Below, piece after piece: positions 42,301 to 53,709 of a DNA stretch of 64,000 nt. The first letter of the stretch is position 1. Each line of letters starts with the position of its first letter. A model generated the notes under the pieces. The model made no database searches, was not told the DNA's origin, and saw only the letters and a list, made by a program, of their open reading frames with translations. Location of the stretch: contig JARKIF010000009.1 in NCBI GenBank assembly GCA_029378245.1, forward strand, positions 620,001 through 684,000. Direction: 5' to 3'. Origin of the DNA: Roridomyces roridus (lineage: Eukaryota > Basidiomycota > Agaricomycetes > Agaricales > Mycenaceae). The position numbers and the translations under genes were made by a program.

Positions 42301-44096
42301 CCAGAATACCGTTCAAATTGTTGTTGAACAAGCTCACCATCCACTGCAGGCCCTTCAATTGATACTCTTTCAACGTTCCTCCGATCAAGAGCGACGGCTG
42401 CTTCGAAACCTTCTCCGAAATGCGATGCGCTACAGCATAGTAGTCCACCTTTCCAGAGGAAGTCTCATGAACGACGTCGTCCGTTGCTACTTTGGCCCCG
42501 AACGTCGCCTCCGTAGCCGGGCCAGTCTCCGTCTCGAACCGCATATCCATCCCCCCGTTCTCCTTCTGTTGCGACGCAACAGCCTGGGCGAGCGAGTCGA
42601 GGTAGGAATCGGTCTGCCGCAGCAGATGTGTGATACGAGTGTCTTTGACGTTATCAACGAGAGCCATGTAGGCCTCCTCATCGTCCGCTTTGAGCGCCTT
42701 GATACGCTCCTTGGCAATACGCTCCATACGTTTCTGCTCCTCTTTCTCGGTGTACTGGTGGAAATTGAGCACCGACCGTCCCAGACGCGCAATGCGATCC
42801 TGCGCCATGCGGTTGGCAGTGATGACTTGACGGCCGTGGTCGACGATCACTTCGAGCTGCTCGACATGCTTTGATTTGGCGCGTCGCTCGCGGTCGATAC
42901 GCTGCTTGCGTTCGAGCTGCTCTGTCAAACGAGCGTCGCGGAGACTGGGCTTGCGAACACGGCGGAAATCAGGACGATTCAATGGAAGGAGGGTGCCATG
43001 GGTGAGTGTCTGTGCCACGCTAGCACGGAGTGCACGCTGCTTGTCGAGGAGCTGCAGAGATTTGAGTTCGATGAGCGCACGGATTTTTCCGTGAGAGGTA
43101 TTGCTAATGAGAGCGGGGGCGGAGGGATCAGGTTTGGGGACGTCGGTAGAGTTCTCCTTCTCTCTCTTGACAATGTCTTGCGAGTCGAGACCGGTCTCAA
43201 AACCACCCTCGCCCATCGTTGAAGGGAGGGATTCGAGCTCGCGAATGCGCTGCTGCATACGGGCTTCGACGAATCGGTCGCGCTCCTCAATGATTGCACG
43301 AGCATCAAGCCCGGTAGGCATGATGGTGGGTATCATAAGGCGCTGGAGGCGAGTGGCAAAGAGTTTGGGGTCCATGTCGGCGGGTCGCTTGAGATGAGTG
43401 AATGGGTGCTTGTAGGCGTTGTACGGGTATATGCCCGAATTGACATCGTCCTCCATGAAGGGACCCTTGGGAAGGTCTGCGGGGTCCACGTCCTCCTCCT
43501 TCAAGTCGTCTGCAGCCTCTCCTTTGGCTACTCTAACCGCATTGTCGACGACCCGACCGTCGACATCAGTTCCTTGTAGCAGTTTCTCGAGTTCAGGAAC
43601 GGCGTTGTTAGGGACGCGAAGGGCCTGCTGGATGGCCTCGGGCACGGGTTGGCCCCGGGTGATGAGCTTGAACGCTTGTATCTGCGCTCGCAAGGCGTTT
43701 ACTTGGTCGGGTGTGAATGAGACGGGTGTCTGGGAGGTGGGAGGAAAGGGCTGGGAGGGGAGGGGGCCAGCGGCGAGATTGGGGGTGCTCATGCCATTGG
43801 TGAGTGCATGGCCGTTTGTGAGAGGAGGTTGGCCCGGTAATCCACCTCCTTCGAGATATGAGATACGACGAATGAAAGACGAAAAGAGGACGCACTTTGG
43901 CCCATGGCCTGGATATACTTCATAAGGCTCTCGAGCTCGTTGGGGGTCTTTTGTTCGAGCGGATTCTTGCGCAGAAAATTGACGCGCTGGGAGGTAATCA
44001 ATGACAAGACTTGGAGGGGAATGGTGGGCGTACACCAATGAGGGTCTGTATGTCGGGGGCCTGTTGCCGCTGCTGCGGAAAGTTTTGGCCGAGCAT
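39366..44096 (-). CDS. STH1: Snf2/Sth1-class SWI/SNF (RSC) chromatin-remodelling ATPase
   Basis: Domains in order are a short N-terminus [19 protein letters not shown], a QLQ motif ([20 protein letters not shown]), an HSA region ([16 protein letters not shown] through [14 protein letters not shown]) and the helicase core with [17 protein letters not shown] (Walker A), [52 protein letters not shown] and DRAHRIGQ. A SnAC segment ([16 protein letters not shown]) and a C-terminal bromodomain ([31 protein letters not shown]) follow. The protein slides and ejects nucleosomes; the bromodomain reads acetylated histones. Size (about 1,400 aa) and the short N-terminus favour Sth1/Snf21 (RSC) over Snf2. 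Start ATG is at 44094-44096; an upstream coding exon cannot be excluded. KU80 starts 184 bp away, divergent. Confidence 0.93.
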
Positions 44097-44280
44097 GGTG
44101 TGGGGAGGACGAGTGATGTTTCCTCCCTGGATATTCGAGGCGCGTCGCGCAATGGATCACGAGAGCTTGTCGACGAGTTGGCCACTGTTGGCCAGCGAGA
44201 TGATGACTAACGACAGTCACAGTCACAGTGTTACCAACTGTGACTCGAGAGCGGTCACCTGTTTGACGCGCCCTTTCATC

Positions 44281-47200
44281 ATGAGTTCTGAGCGAGCAGG
44301 AGTGAGTGCTCACTGGCCCTTGTAGGCTCCTCTAACGACATCTAGTATACCGTGACAATGTTTGTGGTCGACGTAGGGCCCAGCATGGCCAAGATACGGA
44401 CCCATGACCCCGAGGGAAGCGAGCTCACGCACGAGTTGACAAACTTGCAATGGGGTCTCCAATTCGTTAAACTCAAAGTCCAAGAAATGGTTCATATGCT
44501 GCTCTCGCTCTCCCTGAGCTCACCCGCCTTTGCCACAGATCTTCAACGGACGCAAGACAGACCAGTGTGGCGTAATCCTCTTCGGCTCGGACAAGACGCG
44601 CAACATTGTGAGCAAGAAGCAGGGCGGCTACGAGCGGGTAGAGGAGTATATTCCCATCGCGCAACCGAATGCTGGAACTCTCGCGAAGCTTGACGCGCTC
44701 GAGCCTACAGAGGAGGCAGGCGATGGTGTGTCCTTTCTCCGCCACATCTTCAGCCCACTCACACCGCCATAGCACTCGACGCCCTCATTGTGGCTATGGA
44801 GACCCAAGAGGCCTACCTGGGAAAGAAGAAATGGACGCGCAATGTCGTTGTGGTCACGGATGGCGAAAACCCAATCGAAGTCAAAGACCTCAAAGGAATC
44901 GTCCGTCGACTCAAGGATCTGCAGATCCGTCTTACTGTCGTGTGCGTTCATGTAGGCTCTGTATCTTTGCCTCTCTGTTGACATGGGCTCAGTGGAATTG
45001 ACTTTGACGACGACACCTTGCCCTTTGAAGAGGAAGACAAGTCCGATATCAAGGTCTGTCCCCTTTCTTTTGGCAGAAAGAAGTAACACCAACTATTTCA
45101 GGCGGAGAACGAAAGATGGTACACCGAAGTCGTGAACCGCCTCAACCCCAAACCCACTGTCGATGACGAAGATTCCGACACCGAACAGAAGAACAAGGAG
45201 GAGGGAACCTACGCACCTACCGCATTCATTGGAACGTGCGAGCTGGCGCTGCGTGAAATCAGCCGACCCGAGGTCAAGGTCACCAAGTCCACGCTCAAGG
45301 GCACCACGCTGCGTCTGGGCGACAACGACTCGCGGCCAGAGGAAGCGATGCAGATCAACATCAAAACTAGTAAATGCACCGCGCGTTCGATGCCAAAGAG
45401 CTGGAAAAAGTTTGGCCCACGGGATCAGGGGAAGGGGAAAAAGAAGGGGAAAACCGATAAGAAGAAACCAAAGCAGCCGGTTGAAGGGAGCGAGACGGAA
45501 GACTCGGAGGACGAGAAAATGGACGTGGATGATGAGTCTGCCGTGGAGGAAGACGAGAACGGTGTTCCTAAGAAAGTCACCTACGTGCAGCTCAAGATGG
45601 ACACCGAGTACTACGTTGACCCCCGGGACCACAATTCCGACGACGAGGACGGAGACGTCAAGATGGAAGAGCCGGAAGAAGATGAAGGGCTGTCGAACAA
45701 GGTGGATCCTGCATTAGAGCAGGTGGCCAAGGACGATCTCGTCAAGGGCTTCAAATATGGAACTACCTACGTTCCCTGTCCCGACGGCCAATTCGACCGC
45801 CTTCCCGCTAAGGAGGGGATTGATATCTGCGGCTTCTTCCCCAAGAAAAACGTATGATTCTTGGCTTTGGTGCGTTTTATACTCACTTTGATTAGTTTCG
45901 ACGCGAACTCAGCATGGGCGAAGTCCAATACATCTGGGGCGATCCGAAAGACCCGATGCAGGAGGTTGCGGTATCGTCCATCGCGCAGGCTATGTATGAA
46001 AAGGGTGTCATGGCCATCGCGCGCTGGGTCACCACCGAAAACAAGGATCCCAAGATGGGCGTGCTTTCGCCATACATTGGTACTGACGTTGATTGTCTCC
46101 TCTGGGTTGGCGTGAGCCTTTTTTTCACGGTACTCTTTTCGCAGACTAAGATATTTTTGTAGATGCCATTCGCAGACGACGTCCGCAAGTACACATTCGC
46201 TTCCCTGGACAACCTTGTCTCGAAAAAGGGCGAAGAGATTACGGAACACCCGTACATCCCCACCGAGAAACAACTAGAAGCGATGGACAACTTTGTGGAC
46301 AACATGGATCTCATGGACGCTGGCGATAAAGACGAGGAGGGGTGGGTTATTCTCTTCTATTCAGATCAAATAATAATTTTCTTTCTAGCAATCGCGGCCC
46401 GTGGTTCGAGACACCTCTTTCCTACAACCCCGCTATCCACCGCATCAAACAAGCGCAATTCCACGCCGCCGTCACCTCCGACCTTGCGACCAACCCCCTG
46501 CCACCGCCGCACCCGGAGCTGCTCAAGTATTGGGATCCCCCTCGTCCTGCCCTCAAACGATCGCGGGATGCCGTAGAAAAGTGTCAGCTTGAGTTCAAGG
46601 TCAAGGAGGTGCCGAAAAAGGTGGCGAAAACAAGAAAGGACGGACACGTCCATGCGAAAGATGACGACGATGATATCCTCTTGCTTGATGCCAAGCCCAG
46701 GGCGTCTCAGGCCACGAAAGCTGAGCCCGTGTCGTCCCCGGACAAGGGCAAGAGCAAGGCTGCGGAGGACAGTGAGACGGAAGACGAGTCGGAGGACGAA
46801 GCCGCTGCCAAGACGAAACCGAAATCTACGCCACCGCCAAAGAACGGTCCTAGCAATCCGCTACCTACCCCCGCTCGCTCTCTCTCTCCGCAAATCGACC
46901 CCGGGCGCGCTCCAGGCCGCATCATCGGCTCCACGCGTCCTCTAGCCGACTTCAAAACTAACGTCGCGTGCGGAGAGGCCGTGAGCAAGGCTGTGGAGGA
47001 TATGGGTGCGGTTATCACGGAGATTGTATTGAAACCGTTTGCCAGTCGGAGGAACGCGGAGCTGCTAGAGTGTTTGGAGGTGTTGAGGGAGACGTGTTTG
47101 AAGAAGGATGAGATTGATGCGTGGAATACGTGAGTTGATTCGTTCTTTTGATTTGATTTTCCTAAATATGTGCAGATTCATCGAGGAACTTTGTGAGAAA

Positions 47201-47394
47201 TGTACCTCTGAGCCAGGAAATCGCCAATTCTGGGATGAGGTGCGGAAAGTTGGCCGCAAATTGAGTTTGATCAGCGACCAAGAGGCCGAGGAGAATGGTG
47301 GAACCTCGACGGTTTCACATGCCAAGGCAGATGAGGTGCGTCGGCCTTTGCTCGTCTTGAATGCACGCTCACTTTCAGTCAGTTCCTTGCCTGA
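44281..47394 (+). CDS. KU80: Ku80 subunit of the Ku DNA-end-binding heterodimer
   Basis: The first exon encodes only MSSERAG (44281-44301). After a 44-bp intron the vWA-like domain begins YTVTMFVVDVGPSMAK, then FNGRKTDQCGVILFGSDKT and KWTRNVVVVTDGENPIE. The Ku core follows: VKGFKYGTTYVPCP, GIDICGFFPKKN, YIWGDPKDP, ALARW-type AIARWVTTENKDPKMGVL, and FADDVRKYTFASLD. The C-terminal arm and Ku-binding-like helical domain end WNTFIEELCEKC...ADEFLA with TGA 47392-47394. Ku70/80 clamps double-strand breaks for non-homologous end joining and protects telomeres. An unusual acidic/basic insert lies between the vWA and core (KKKGKTDKKK, SETEDSEDEK). About ten introns of 44-55 bp are present. The 3' end lies 76 bp from SRP68. 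Confidence 0.95.
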
Positions 47395-47470
47395 TTCCCG
47401 TCTTTCTTGGTCATTGTGTATTTAATACTGTACTATCGAGCCAATTGGACTTGAAATAAAGATAATTTGA

Positions 47471-49561
47471 TCAACTTTTACCCCACCAACCACCCAACAA
47501 GCTGCCAAGACCTCCGCGGGCAGGTGCAGTCGAGGCTTTGGGCTCGGGCTTCTCTTCCTGGACAACCTCCTTGGCAGGCTGCCGCTTCTCCACCACGGGC
47601 GCCGCCACCGGGTGCGCCTCCTCGATAGGCTGCAGACCCGCGCGCTCCCTTAACCTGCCCATGTCCATCGAAAGTGCGACATAATTGACCGCAATGTCAA
47701 AGAACAACGGTTTCTTTTCCAGCTTGGCGGTGGAATCGAGCGACCCGCCATTGAACGCGAACCACTCGCGTTTGAACTGGAGTCCAACAGCAGCCAATGT
47801 GCCTTCCATCTCCGATACGCTCTCTGACGAGAGGGGATAGAAAGACGGGACGGCTGTGGATATGGGATCGGCAGCAATTAACGAGAGAGTCGACTGAGTC
47901 TCGCGGGTGTGGATGTTGGCGTGTTGCATCAATGTGAGCGCCTCCGCATACTTTTTCACGGGAGCGTAAGAACGGGCAAGGAACAGACACCTAGAATAGG
48001 AATTCAAAAAAGGAAAACAGACGTGCTCAAGAGATGCATTTACCTCCGTGCTTTGGTGAACGACAAGCGAGCTTCTACAGCCGAAGCCAAATCAGGACTG
48101 TCGTCGACAACACTCAGCGCCCTCATTTGATTCAGACTCTGGAGAACTGTGTCAAGTAATTTGACAACGGCGGGGAAAAGCCGGGCGTCGACTTGATCGT
48201 CGGCGCTCGACTTGGAGGTACGGCCCTGAGCAGTCTGCTGCGACGAAAGGAGCGCGGAAACGAGGAGGAGATCGCGCTGGATTCTTCGCGAAAGAAGCTG
48301 GTATACGATGTAGGCGTGCACAAAGTGGATATCTCGCGTGCCTGAAGGAGAGGCAGAGGTGGAGCCACTCAGCTGGAGGATACACTCAGTACAAATTTCA
48401 CAAAGAGTTGGGGGAAAAATACCTGTTGCGTCTCCACCAGTTTCCTTGCAACCTCCTCGGCATCGCTCAAAGCCAGTAAAATTGCGTCATACGCGGCGAT
48501 GTTCTTCTTGCTGGGACTGGCTTTTCTCCCATCACCTTGTTCGAATCCCTGCAACCTATGCTCGGCGTCCTGCACCTTGAGCAGAACATCCACCAGTTCA
48601 GGGTTCCGCACAGGGACAGGTTGTCCCTCCCAGGTCAGCTCCGCAAGTTTCTTGCGACTGGCTCCCGTCCCAGAAGCATGTCCCTCCGACTTCAGTTTCT
48701 GGACAATAGCATCACATCCCTCCACGATGTTATTGCGGTGTTTCCCGGCGATTTCAGCAACAATCCCATCGATGTCGTAGGCCTTGGCCCGACCCAGTTC
48801 GTGAGCGCAGTATCTAATCTCTGGTCCAATTCCATCCGAGAACAGTGTCGCCAGAGCTTGGTCCCGACTGGTAGGTGCTGATGTCGCCAGCTCGTCGAGC
48901 AGCCCACGTGCGACACTGAGTTGAATAAGAGCATCGTCGAATTCGTCCCGATATCTCAGAAAACGCCCGTTGAGGATCAACGTGTAGATGGTGACTTGGA
49001 GAAGGTGTTCGGCCGAGAGGCGAGAGGCTGCGTAGAGCGACTGGCAGAGTGAAAGCAACTGCGTTGACCAGTTGACCGCGCGCCGGAAACGCCCAGTTGC
49101 ACTGTGCCGCAAGGTGCCTGCTTTATCTTCGTTGGCAGGGAGGAGAGCTTGGGCAGTCAATTCTTGCGAATAGGCCCAGGCGCGTTCAGCCTCGAGAAGG
49201 AGCAATTGAAGGCTGCGAAAATATGAGAATAAGCAACCATGGATTGGAGGGCCACACACTGTCCGTCCTTTGCCATTTCCGGCGTCAAGGGAGGAAGTTT
49301 TTTAAAGTCCCGGCCCTTTCCATGCGTGATTTTCAGCTGCGACCGGAGTCGGTGCGTCCTGTTTGCGCAGTGTTTCCTGGACGATGGTTCAGAAGGGAGT
49401 CAACGAGCGCGGTATTGCACACCTATAGCGAGTAAAGTCATTGTATCGCAACCCATATGAGTTCCGCTGCTCGTTTGCGAGTTGCAGCGCTACAAAGTTG
49501 AGAAATGCAGACGCGATTGTTGGCTGAGCCCACCTTTGAAGGGGATAGTATTGCTTGCCAT
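47471..49561 (-). CDS. SRP68: Signal recognition particle subunit SRP68
   Basis: The first exon is MASNTIPFK, followed after a 44-bp intron by LQLANEQRNSYGLRYNDFTRYR and then KHCANRTHRLRSQLKITHGKG, the RNA-binding N-terminal block of SRP68. It continues FKKLPPLTPEMAKDGQ, LLLEAERAWAYSQEL, an all-helical middle (LLDELATSAPTSRDQALATL, DGIGPEIRYCAHELGRAKAY) and a C-terminus ending LGSLLGGWWGKS at TGA 47471-47473, the usual Gly/Trp tail. SRP68 with SRP72 binds and bends 7S RNA in the signal recognition particle, needed for translational arrest and docking at the ER. Length of about 600 aa is normal. Six introns are inferred. The promoter (97 bp) is shared with divergent GET3, another protein-targeting gene. 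Confidence 0.93.
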
Positions 49562-49658
49562 GGAGAACCTTCCACCAGGTTCGGGTAGATGATGGAGTTA
49601 TTCAAAGGACGCGCGTGTCGATCACTTTGCTCTCTTCCTCTACCACCACACACTCCCA

Positions 49659-50988
49659 ATGGACGGCGAGCTGCTACCACCGACACTACAGAATGTACTG
49701 GACCAACAGTCTCTGAAATGGATCTTTTGCGGCACGTTCCTCGCCGACTTGCCTGGACGCGTACTTATCAACTTGCAGGTGGAAAGGGTGGTGTAGGCAA
49801 GTTCTTGAATACAACGGGTATAGCAGTAAGATGACCTTAGCAGGCAAGACTACGACTTCCTGCTCTCTGGCCATCCAACTTGCCAAATGTCGGAAATCTG
49901 TCCTGCTCATTGTATGAAGTCGCGTCTACGGCGGAAAGCACACGCTGAATCTGCTATATCTGCCAGTCTACGGACCCTGCTCATAACTTGTCCGACGCTT
50001 TCGGCCAGAAGTTCTCGAAAGACGCGACCAAGGTCAATGGCTTTGACAACCTCTTTGCGATGGAGATCGATCCCACCAGCTCCATTCAAGAAATGGTAGA
50101 GCAGTGTACGCTGGTCGGCTTTGAATTTCTCTTCGTGCGTTAAACCTTTCTCATAGCGGACTCGAACGGCATGATGGGCTCCATGATGCAAGACCTTGCG
50201 TTTGCTATCCCTGGTGTCGACGAGGCGATGAGTTTCGCCGAGATCATGAAGTGCGTTTGCCTTGCTCATTATTTTGTTTCGGTGCTCATCTCACTCATAG
50301 GCACGTTAAATCAATGGAATACTCTGTCATCGTATTCGATACTGCCCCGACGGGCCACACACTGCGCTTCCTGTCTTTCCCAACTGTGCTGGAGAAGGCG
50401 CTGGGTAAGCTCAGCTCGTTGGGCTCGCGGTTTGGGCCTATGATCAGCCAAATGTCGAGCATGATGGGCGGTGAGGCTGGTTCGCAAGAAGACATGTTTG
50501 CAAAACTCGAGTCTATGCGTGCGGTCATCACAGAAGTCAATACGCAGTTCAAGGATCCGGTACGTGGCGTCCAAGTATGTTCCCCGAATGAATTGATTAA
50601 ATCTTACAACAGGAAAAAACGACCTTTGTCTGCATCTGCATATCCGAATTCCTGTCACTGTACGAAACGGAGCGGCTAGTGCAAGAACTGACAAGCTATG
50701 AGATCGACACGCATAATATCGTCGTAAACCAGCTCTTGTTCCCCAAAAATGTACGCCATTCTCATCCAGTCGGGTTTATTGTCTAACTTTGTCGCAGCCA
50801 ACAACTGTGAACATTGCTCCGTTCGGCAGAAGATGCAGCAGAAATATCTTGGAGAGGCTCACGAGCTTTATGACGAGTTCTTCCACATTGTGCAGCTTCC
50901 ATTGTTAACGGAGGAAGTAAGAGGGCCCGAGAAGCTGAAGGAGTTTAGCAAGATGCTTGTAGAGCCGTATGTGCCTCCAACGGATTAG
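49659..50988 (+). CDS. GET3: Get3/TRC40-type ATPase for tail-anchored protein targeting
   Basis: Exon 1 reads [20 protein letters not shown] then WIFC. The deviant P-loop [10 protein letters not shown] is assembled from exon 1's last base, an 18-nt exon (49779-49796) and the exon starting 49844. The two introns, 49732-49778 and 49797-49843, are both 47 bp with GC donors. Then come [19 protein letters not shown] (switch I), [30 protein letters not shown] (switch II), the Met-rich client-binding region ([11 protein letters not shown]) and CEHCSVRQ with the dimerising zinc cysteines. It ends VEPYVPPTD. Get3 delivers tail-anchored proteins to the Get1/2 receptor at the ER. Length of about 330 aa fits. 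Ordinary GT-AG introns follow later. HEM3 starts 141 bp downstream on the same strand. Confidence 0.93.
49779..49796 (+). other. 18-nt exon carrying the GET3 P-loop core
   Basis: The exon, GTGGAAAGGGTGGTGTAG, needs one base from exon 1 and two from exon 3 to read [10 protein letters not shown]. Both flanking introns begin with GC (GCACGT and GCAAGT) and are exactly 47 bp. No GT donor in either position keeps the motif in frame. Confidence 0.8.
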
Positions 50989-51129
50989 ATTGTAATACAA
51001 ATGGCATGGGAGTTGGATATCGGCTAGATGCGTCGAACCGAAGCTTGAGTAGAAGTGTCCGGGCCCGTGTCGCAGCCGGAATGTGTGTGGGATGGATACA
51101 AAACTTGCTCAAGCGCCCTATCGCTGATC

Positions 51130-52238
51130 ATGTCTCCCAGAACTTTTACCCTGGCTTCACGAGCCTCTCAGCTCGCCCAGATCCAGACCAACATCGTCGT
51201 TGCCAACCTCGAAGCGCTCTTCCCGCCCTCGGATGAATCCTCTCCGCGATTTGCAACGTCCTTCATGACCACAGCGGGCGACAGGAATCAATCGCAAGCG
51301 CTGTACCTCCTCGGCGGCAAAGCTTTGTGGACGAAAGACCTCGAGGTCGCGCTCAAGGATGGAAGCGTGGACATGCTTGTGCATTCACTCAAAGATGTCC
51401 CGACGGTGCTTCCGGAGGGATGCATGATCGGCGCCATCTTGGAGCGTGAGGACCCCGTCGATAGTTTGGTTGTCAAGGCCGGGAAGGACTGGAAGAGCCT
51501 TGAAGAACTGCCTGCCGGCAGCGTCGTCGGGACGAGTAGCGTTCGTCGCGTCGCACAACTTCGAAGAAAGTTCCCCGGACTCAAGTTTTTGGACGTTGTA
51601 TGTGATTGACTAGCGAGGTCCTTTGGGCATGTCTAATTTGTCTATACAGCGAGGAAATCTGTACGCTCCGTCCTATGAACCCTTGCGGTGATCTTATTGC
51701 AGCTAGGAACACTCGATTGGCAAAACTTGACGCCCCAGATAGCCCCTACGCTGCTCTCATCTTGGCCAAGTCCGGCATGGTACGCAACGGGATGGGTGAC
51801 CGCCTCACTGCAGATATCAAGCCTCCCACTCTGTACCACGCAGTATCCCAGGGTGCCTTGGCGGTCGAAATTCGAAGCGACGACGCCGAGGCGATGGAGA
51901 TGTGCAAGAAGCTGACGCATCGCGAGACACAATGGGAATGCTTGGCGGAGAGATCGTGTCTGCGAGTGCTCGAGGGTGGATGTAGTGTGCCAGTGGGCGT
52001 GTGGACGCAACTGAGCGACAACGAGCTGGAGTTGACCGGCGTAGTGACTTCCCTTGACGGGACTCTTCACGTCGAGCATACGCTCAAAGAGAAGGTCGGG
52101 AGCGTCGAGGATGTGGAAGCGGTAGGGGCCAAGTTGGCGAAACTTCTCATGGATACGGGTGCTGCGGAAATTTTGGCTGATATTAACAAGGACAGGGAGC
52201 GTCGGATAGAAGAGGCAGAGAAGAATGTAGAGAAGTAA
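51130..52238 (+). CDS. HEM3: Porphobilinogen deaminase (hydroxymethylbilane synthase)
   Basis: This enzyme is the third of haem synthesis, condensing four porphobilinogens to hydroxymethylbilane in the cytosol. Motifs are TLASRASQLAQIQTN at the start, FMTTAGDRNQ, GGKALWTKDLEVALKDGSVD, HSLKDVPTVLPEG, GAILEREDPVDSLV, GSVVGTSSVRRVAQL, RGNLNTRLAKLD, YAALILAKSGMVR, LAVEIRSDD and the cofactor-carrying Cys in EGGCSVPVG. Two introns are inferred: 51598-51649 and 51661-51706. They isolate an 11-nt exon (51650-51660) encoding most of RGNL. The second acceptor is the AG after GCTAG, not the earlier GCAG, because only that keeps NTRL in frame. The start at 51130 gives MSPRTFTLASRAS. Length of about 335 aa is normal. 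Confidence 0.95.
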
Positions 52239-52541
52239 AAAAAAGTAAATGTATCTTGCCAGATCAAGTCGTGAAGAGAGAAGAGAACCCTTGACGGTCA
52301 TGACGCGGCGAGACTGCGTTCTGCATCCCCACGAGCGCCTGCTAACCCTGGAGAGATGGGCTCGCAAGTGACTCTAAGGCGGAGAGACATGACATTGAAG
52401 TTTGGTGCTCTTTGGTCGACCTTTATATAGCCCTTGATCATGATGAGGTATCACTGTAAATCATGATGGACCATCACGTGTTATCTCCTTGACACTCCGC
52501 GCTTGAGCCACACCAGCAAGACTTGGGTTTTAGCAACCATT
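52239..52541. other. Promoter region between HEM3 and the E2 gene
   Basis: This is a 303-bp head-to-tail spacer. It includes a TATA-like TTTATATA at 52422-52429, about 115 bp before the next ATG, and a pair of ATCATGATG-type words (52436-52473) that could be regulatory. No gene is seen. Confidence 0.4.
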
Positions 52542-53509
52542 ATGGCTTCCATCGCATCAAGACGCCTCGCAAAGGAGCTCTCGGAAATAAAGTCCGAGGG
52601 ATGTCCAGTCGGTGCGTCGTCTGGCACTAGAGCCGATAGTGCAGCATCGAGCTCGTTCTAGGCATCAAATTGGTCAAGGCGGACGATTTCGCGACTTGGT
52701 GGTTTACGATCGAAGTAATGGGCGAATCCCTCTACCAGGTAATCCATTTGGACGCGTCCGAGCACCCGAGTTTATCATCCAAAAAGTCCGAAGTCTACAC
52801 TCTGCAATTTCGATTTGATGCACAATACCCAATCTCCTCACCGGCGGTCCAGTTTGTTGTCAAGGATGGGCTAGAGGCGCCCATTCACCCTGTTTGTGCT
52901 CCCCTGCTCCGGCCGCCGTTCGCAAGCTGACTGTGGCTGCTAGCATGTTTACTCCAACGGCCATGTGTGTACAATCTCCCTGCATCCTTTCATTGAACCA
53001 ACTCCATTCAGATCTGTGCCTCGATCCTGGGGAATGAATGGTGAAAGCTCCGCTCCGTCTGCACGTTAGCCCCCCTATTTACGGTAGCCTCAGGTCCCCG
53101 GTGTTGAGTGTAACGGCCGTCTGCGTTACCCTGCAGAGCATGCTCGCTTCCTGCAAGGTATCCATCCATTCATCGACTAGCCAGCGTATTTTCTGATCCG
53201 ACTCGTACAGAAAAAGGAACGGTAAGGAAGCGGATTTCATTTCGCATAAGCCAGTGACAAACGACGCAGGCCTGTGGACAACGACCGCTATGTACGAAAT
53301 GCGCCTGAAAACCCAAAGAAGGTAGTTTACTTGTCCTGTACCCAAAGTCTCGCTCACCAGCAACTCTAGACTCAGTTTGAATACCATGGTAAATATTCAC
53401 TCTCCTTCGTCGTGTCTCAGCATTTAATCGCCTCGGGTTTGCAGATGATTCGTCTGTATCTCGTCTCTTTCACTTCTGGCGACGGCTATTAATCTTTCAC
53501 AGAGTGTAA
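52542..53509 (+). CDS. UBE2W/UBC16-type ubiquitin-conjugating enzyme (E2)
   Basis: Nine small exons join: MASIASRRLAKELSEIKSEG..., IKLVKADDFATWWFTIEVMG..., SEVYTLQFRFDAQYPISSP through APIHP, HVYSNGH (21 nt, 52944-52964), ICASILGNE, W/SPVLSVTAVCVTLQSMLASC, KKE (11 nt, 53211-53221), RPVDNDRYVRNAPENPKK, TQFEYH and a short end. The catalytic Cys is in HICASIL. HPH replaces the usual HPN, and the WSP, DN-x-Y and KKT...YHDD end is the UBE2W pattern. UBE2W-type E2s ubiquitinate alpha-amino groups of disordered N-termini. The 3' end is uncertain: reading on from DDSSVS gives TAA at 53507-53509, while a further intron is possible. Most introns are 45-55 bp. Confidence 0.87.
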
Positions 53510-53709
53510 GCAAGCTCGCGAATCGTTGCTCGGTCGGACCGCGGACATCCAGTGTAACTGTTGTAAAGGGCTCTGCGGCATACCCATGTGTTATATTGAA
53601 CTGTTTCCTACATACATAATTCATCTATTCCTACACGCAGCAAGATAAGTACCTGACATAAGTAGATCCCGATAGCATGAAAAATGGAAGCATACGAAAG
53701 AAAAGAGTG

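Noticed and set aside
41186..42874. Plus-strand open frames of 237 and 217 codons within STH1
   Set aside because: They lie antisense to the helicase core, whose minus-strand motifs are complete.
45093..45632. Minus-strand open frame of 179 codons within KU80
   Set aside because: It is a shadow of the Ku80 linker exon, which has correct introns and motifs on the plus strand.
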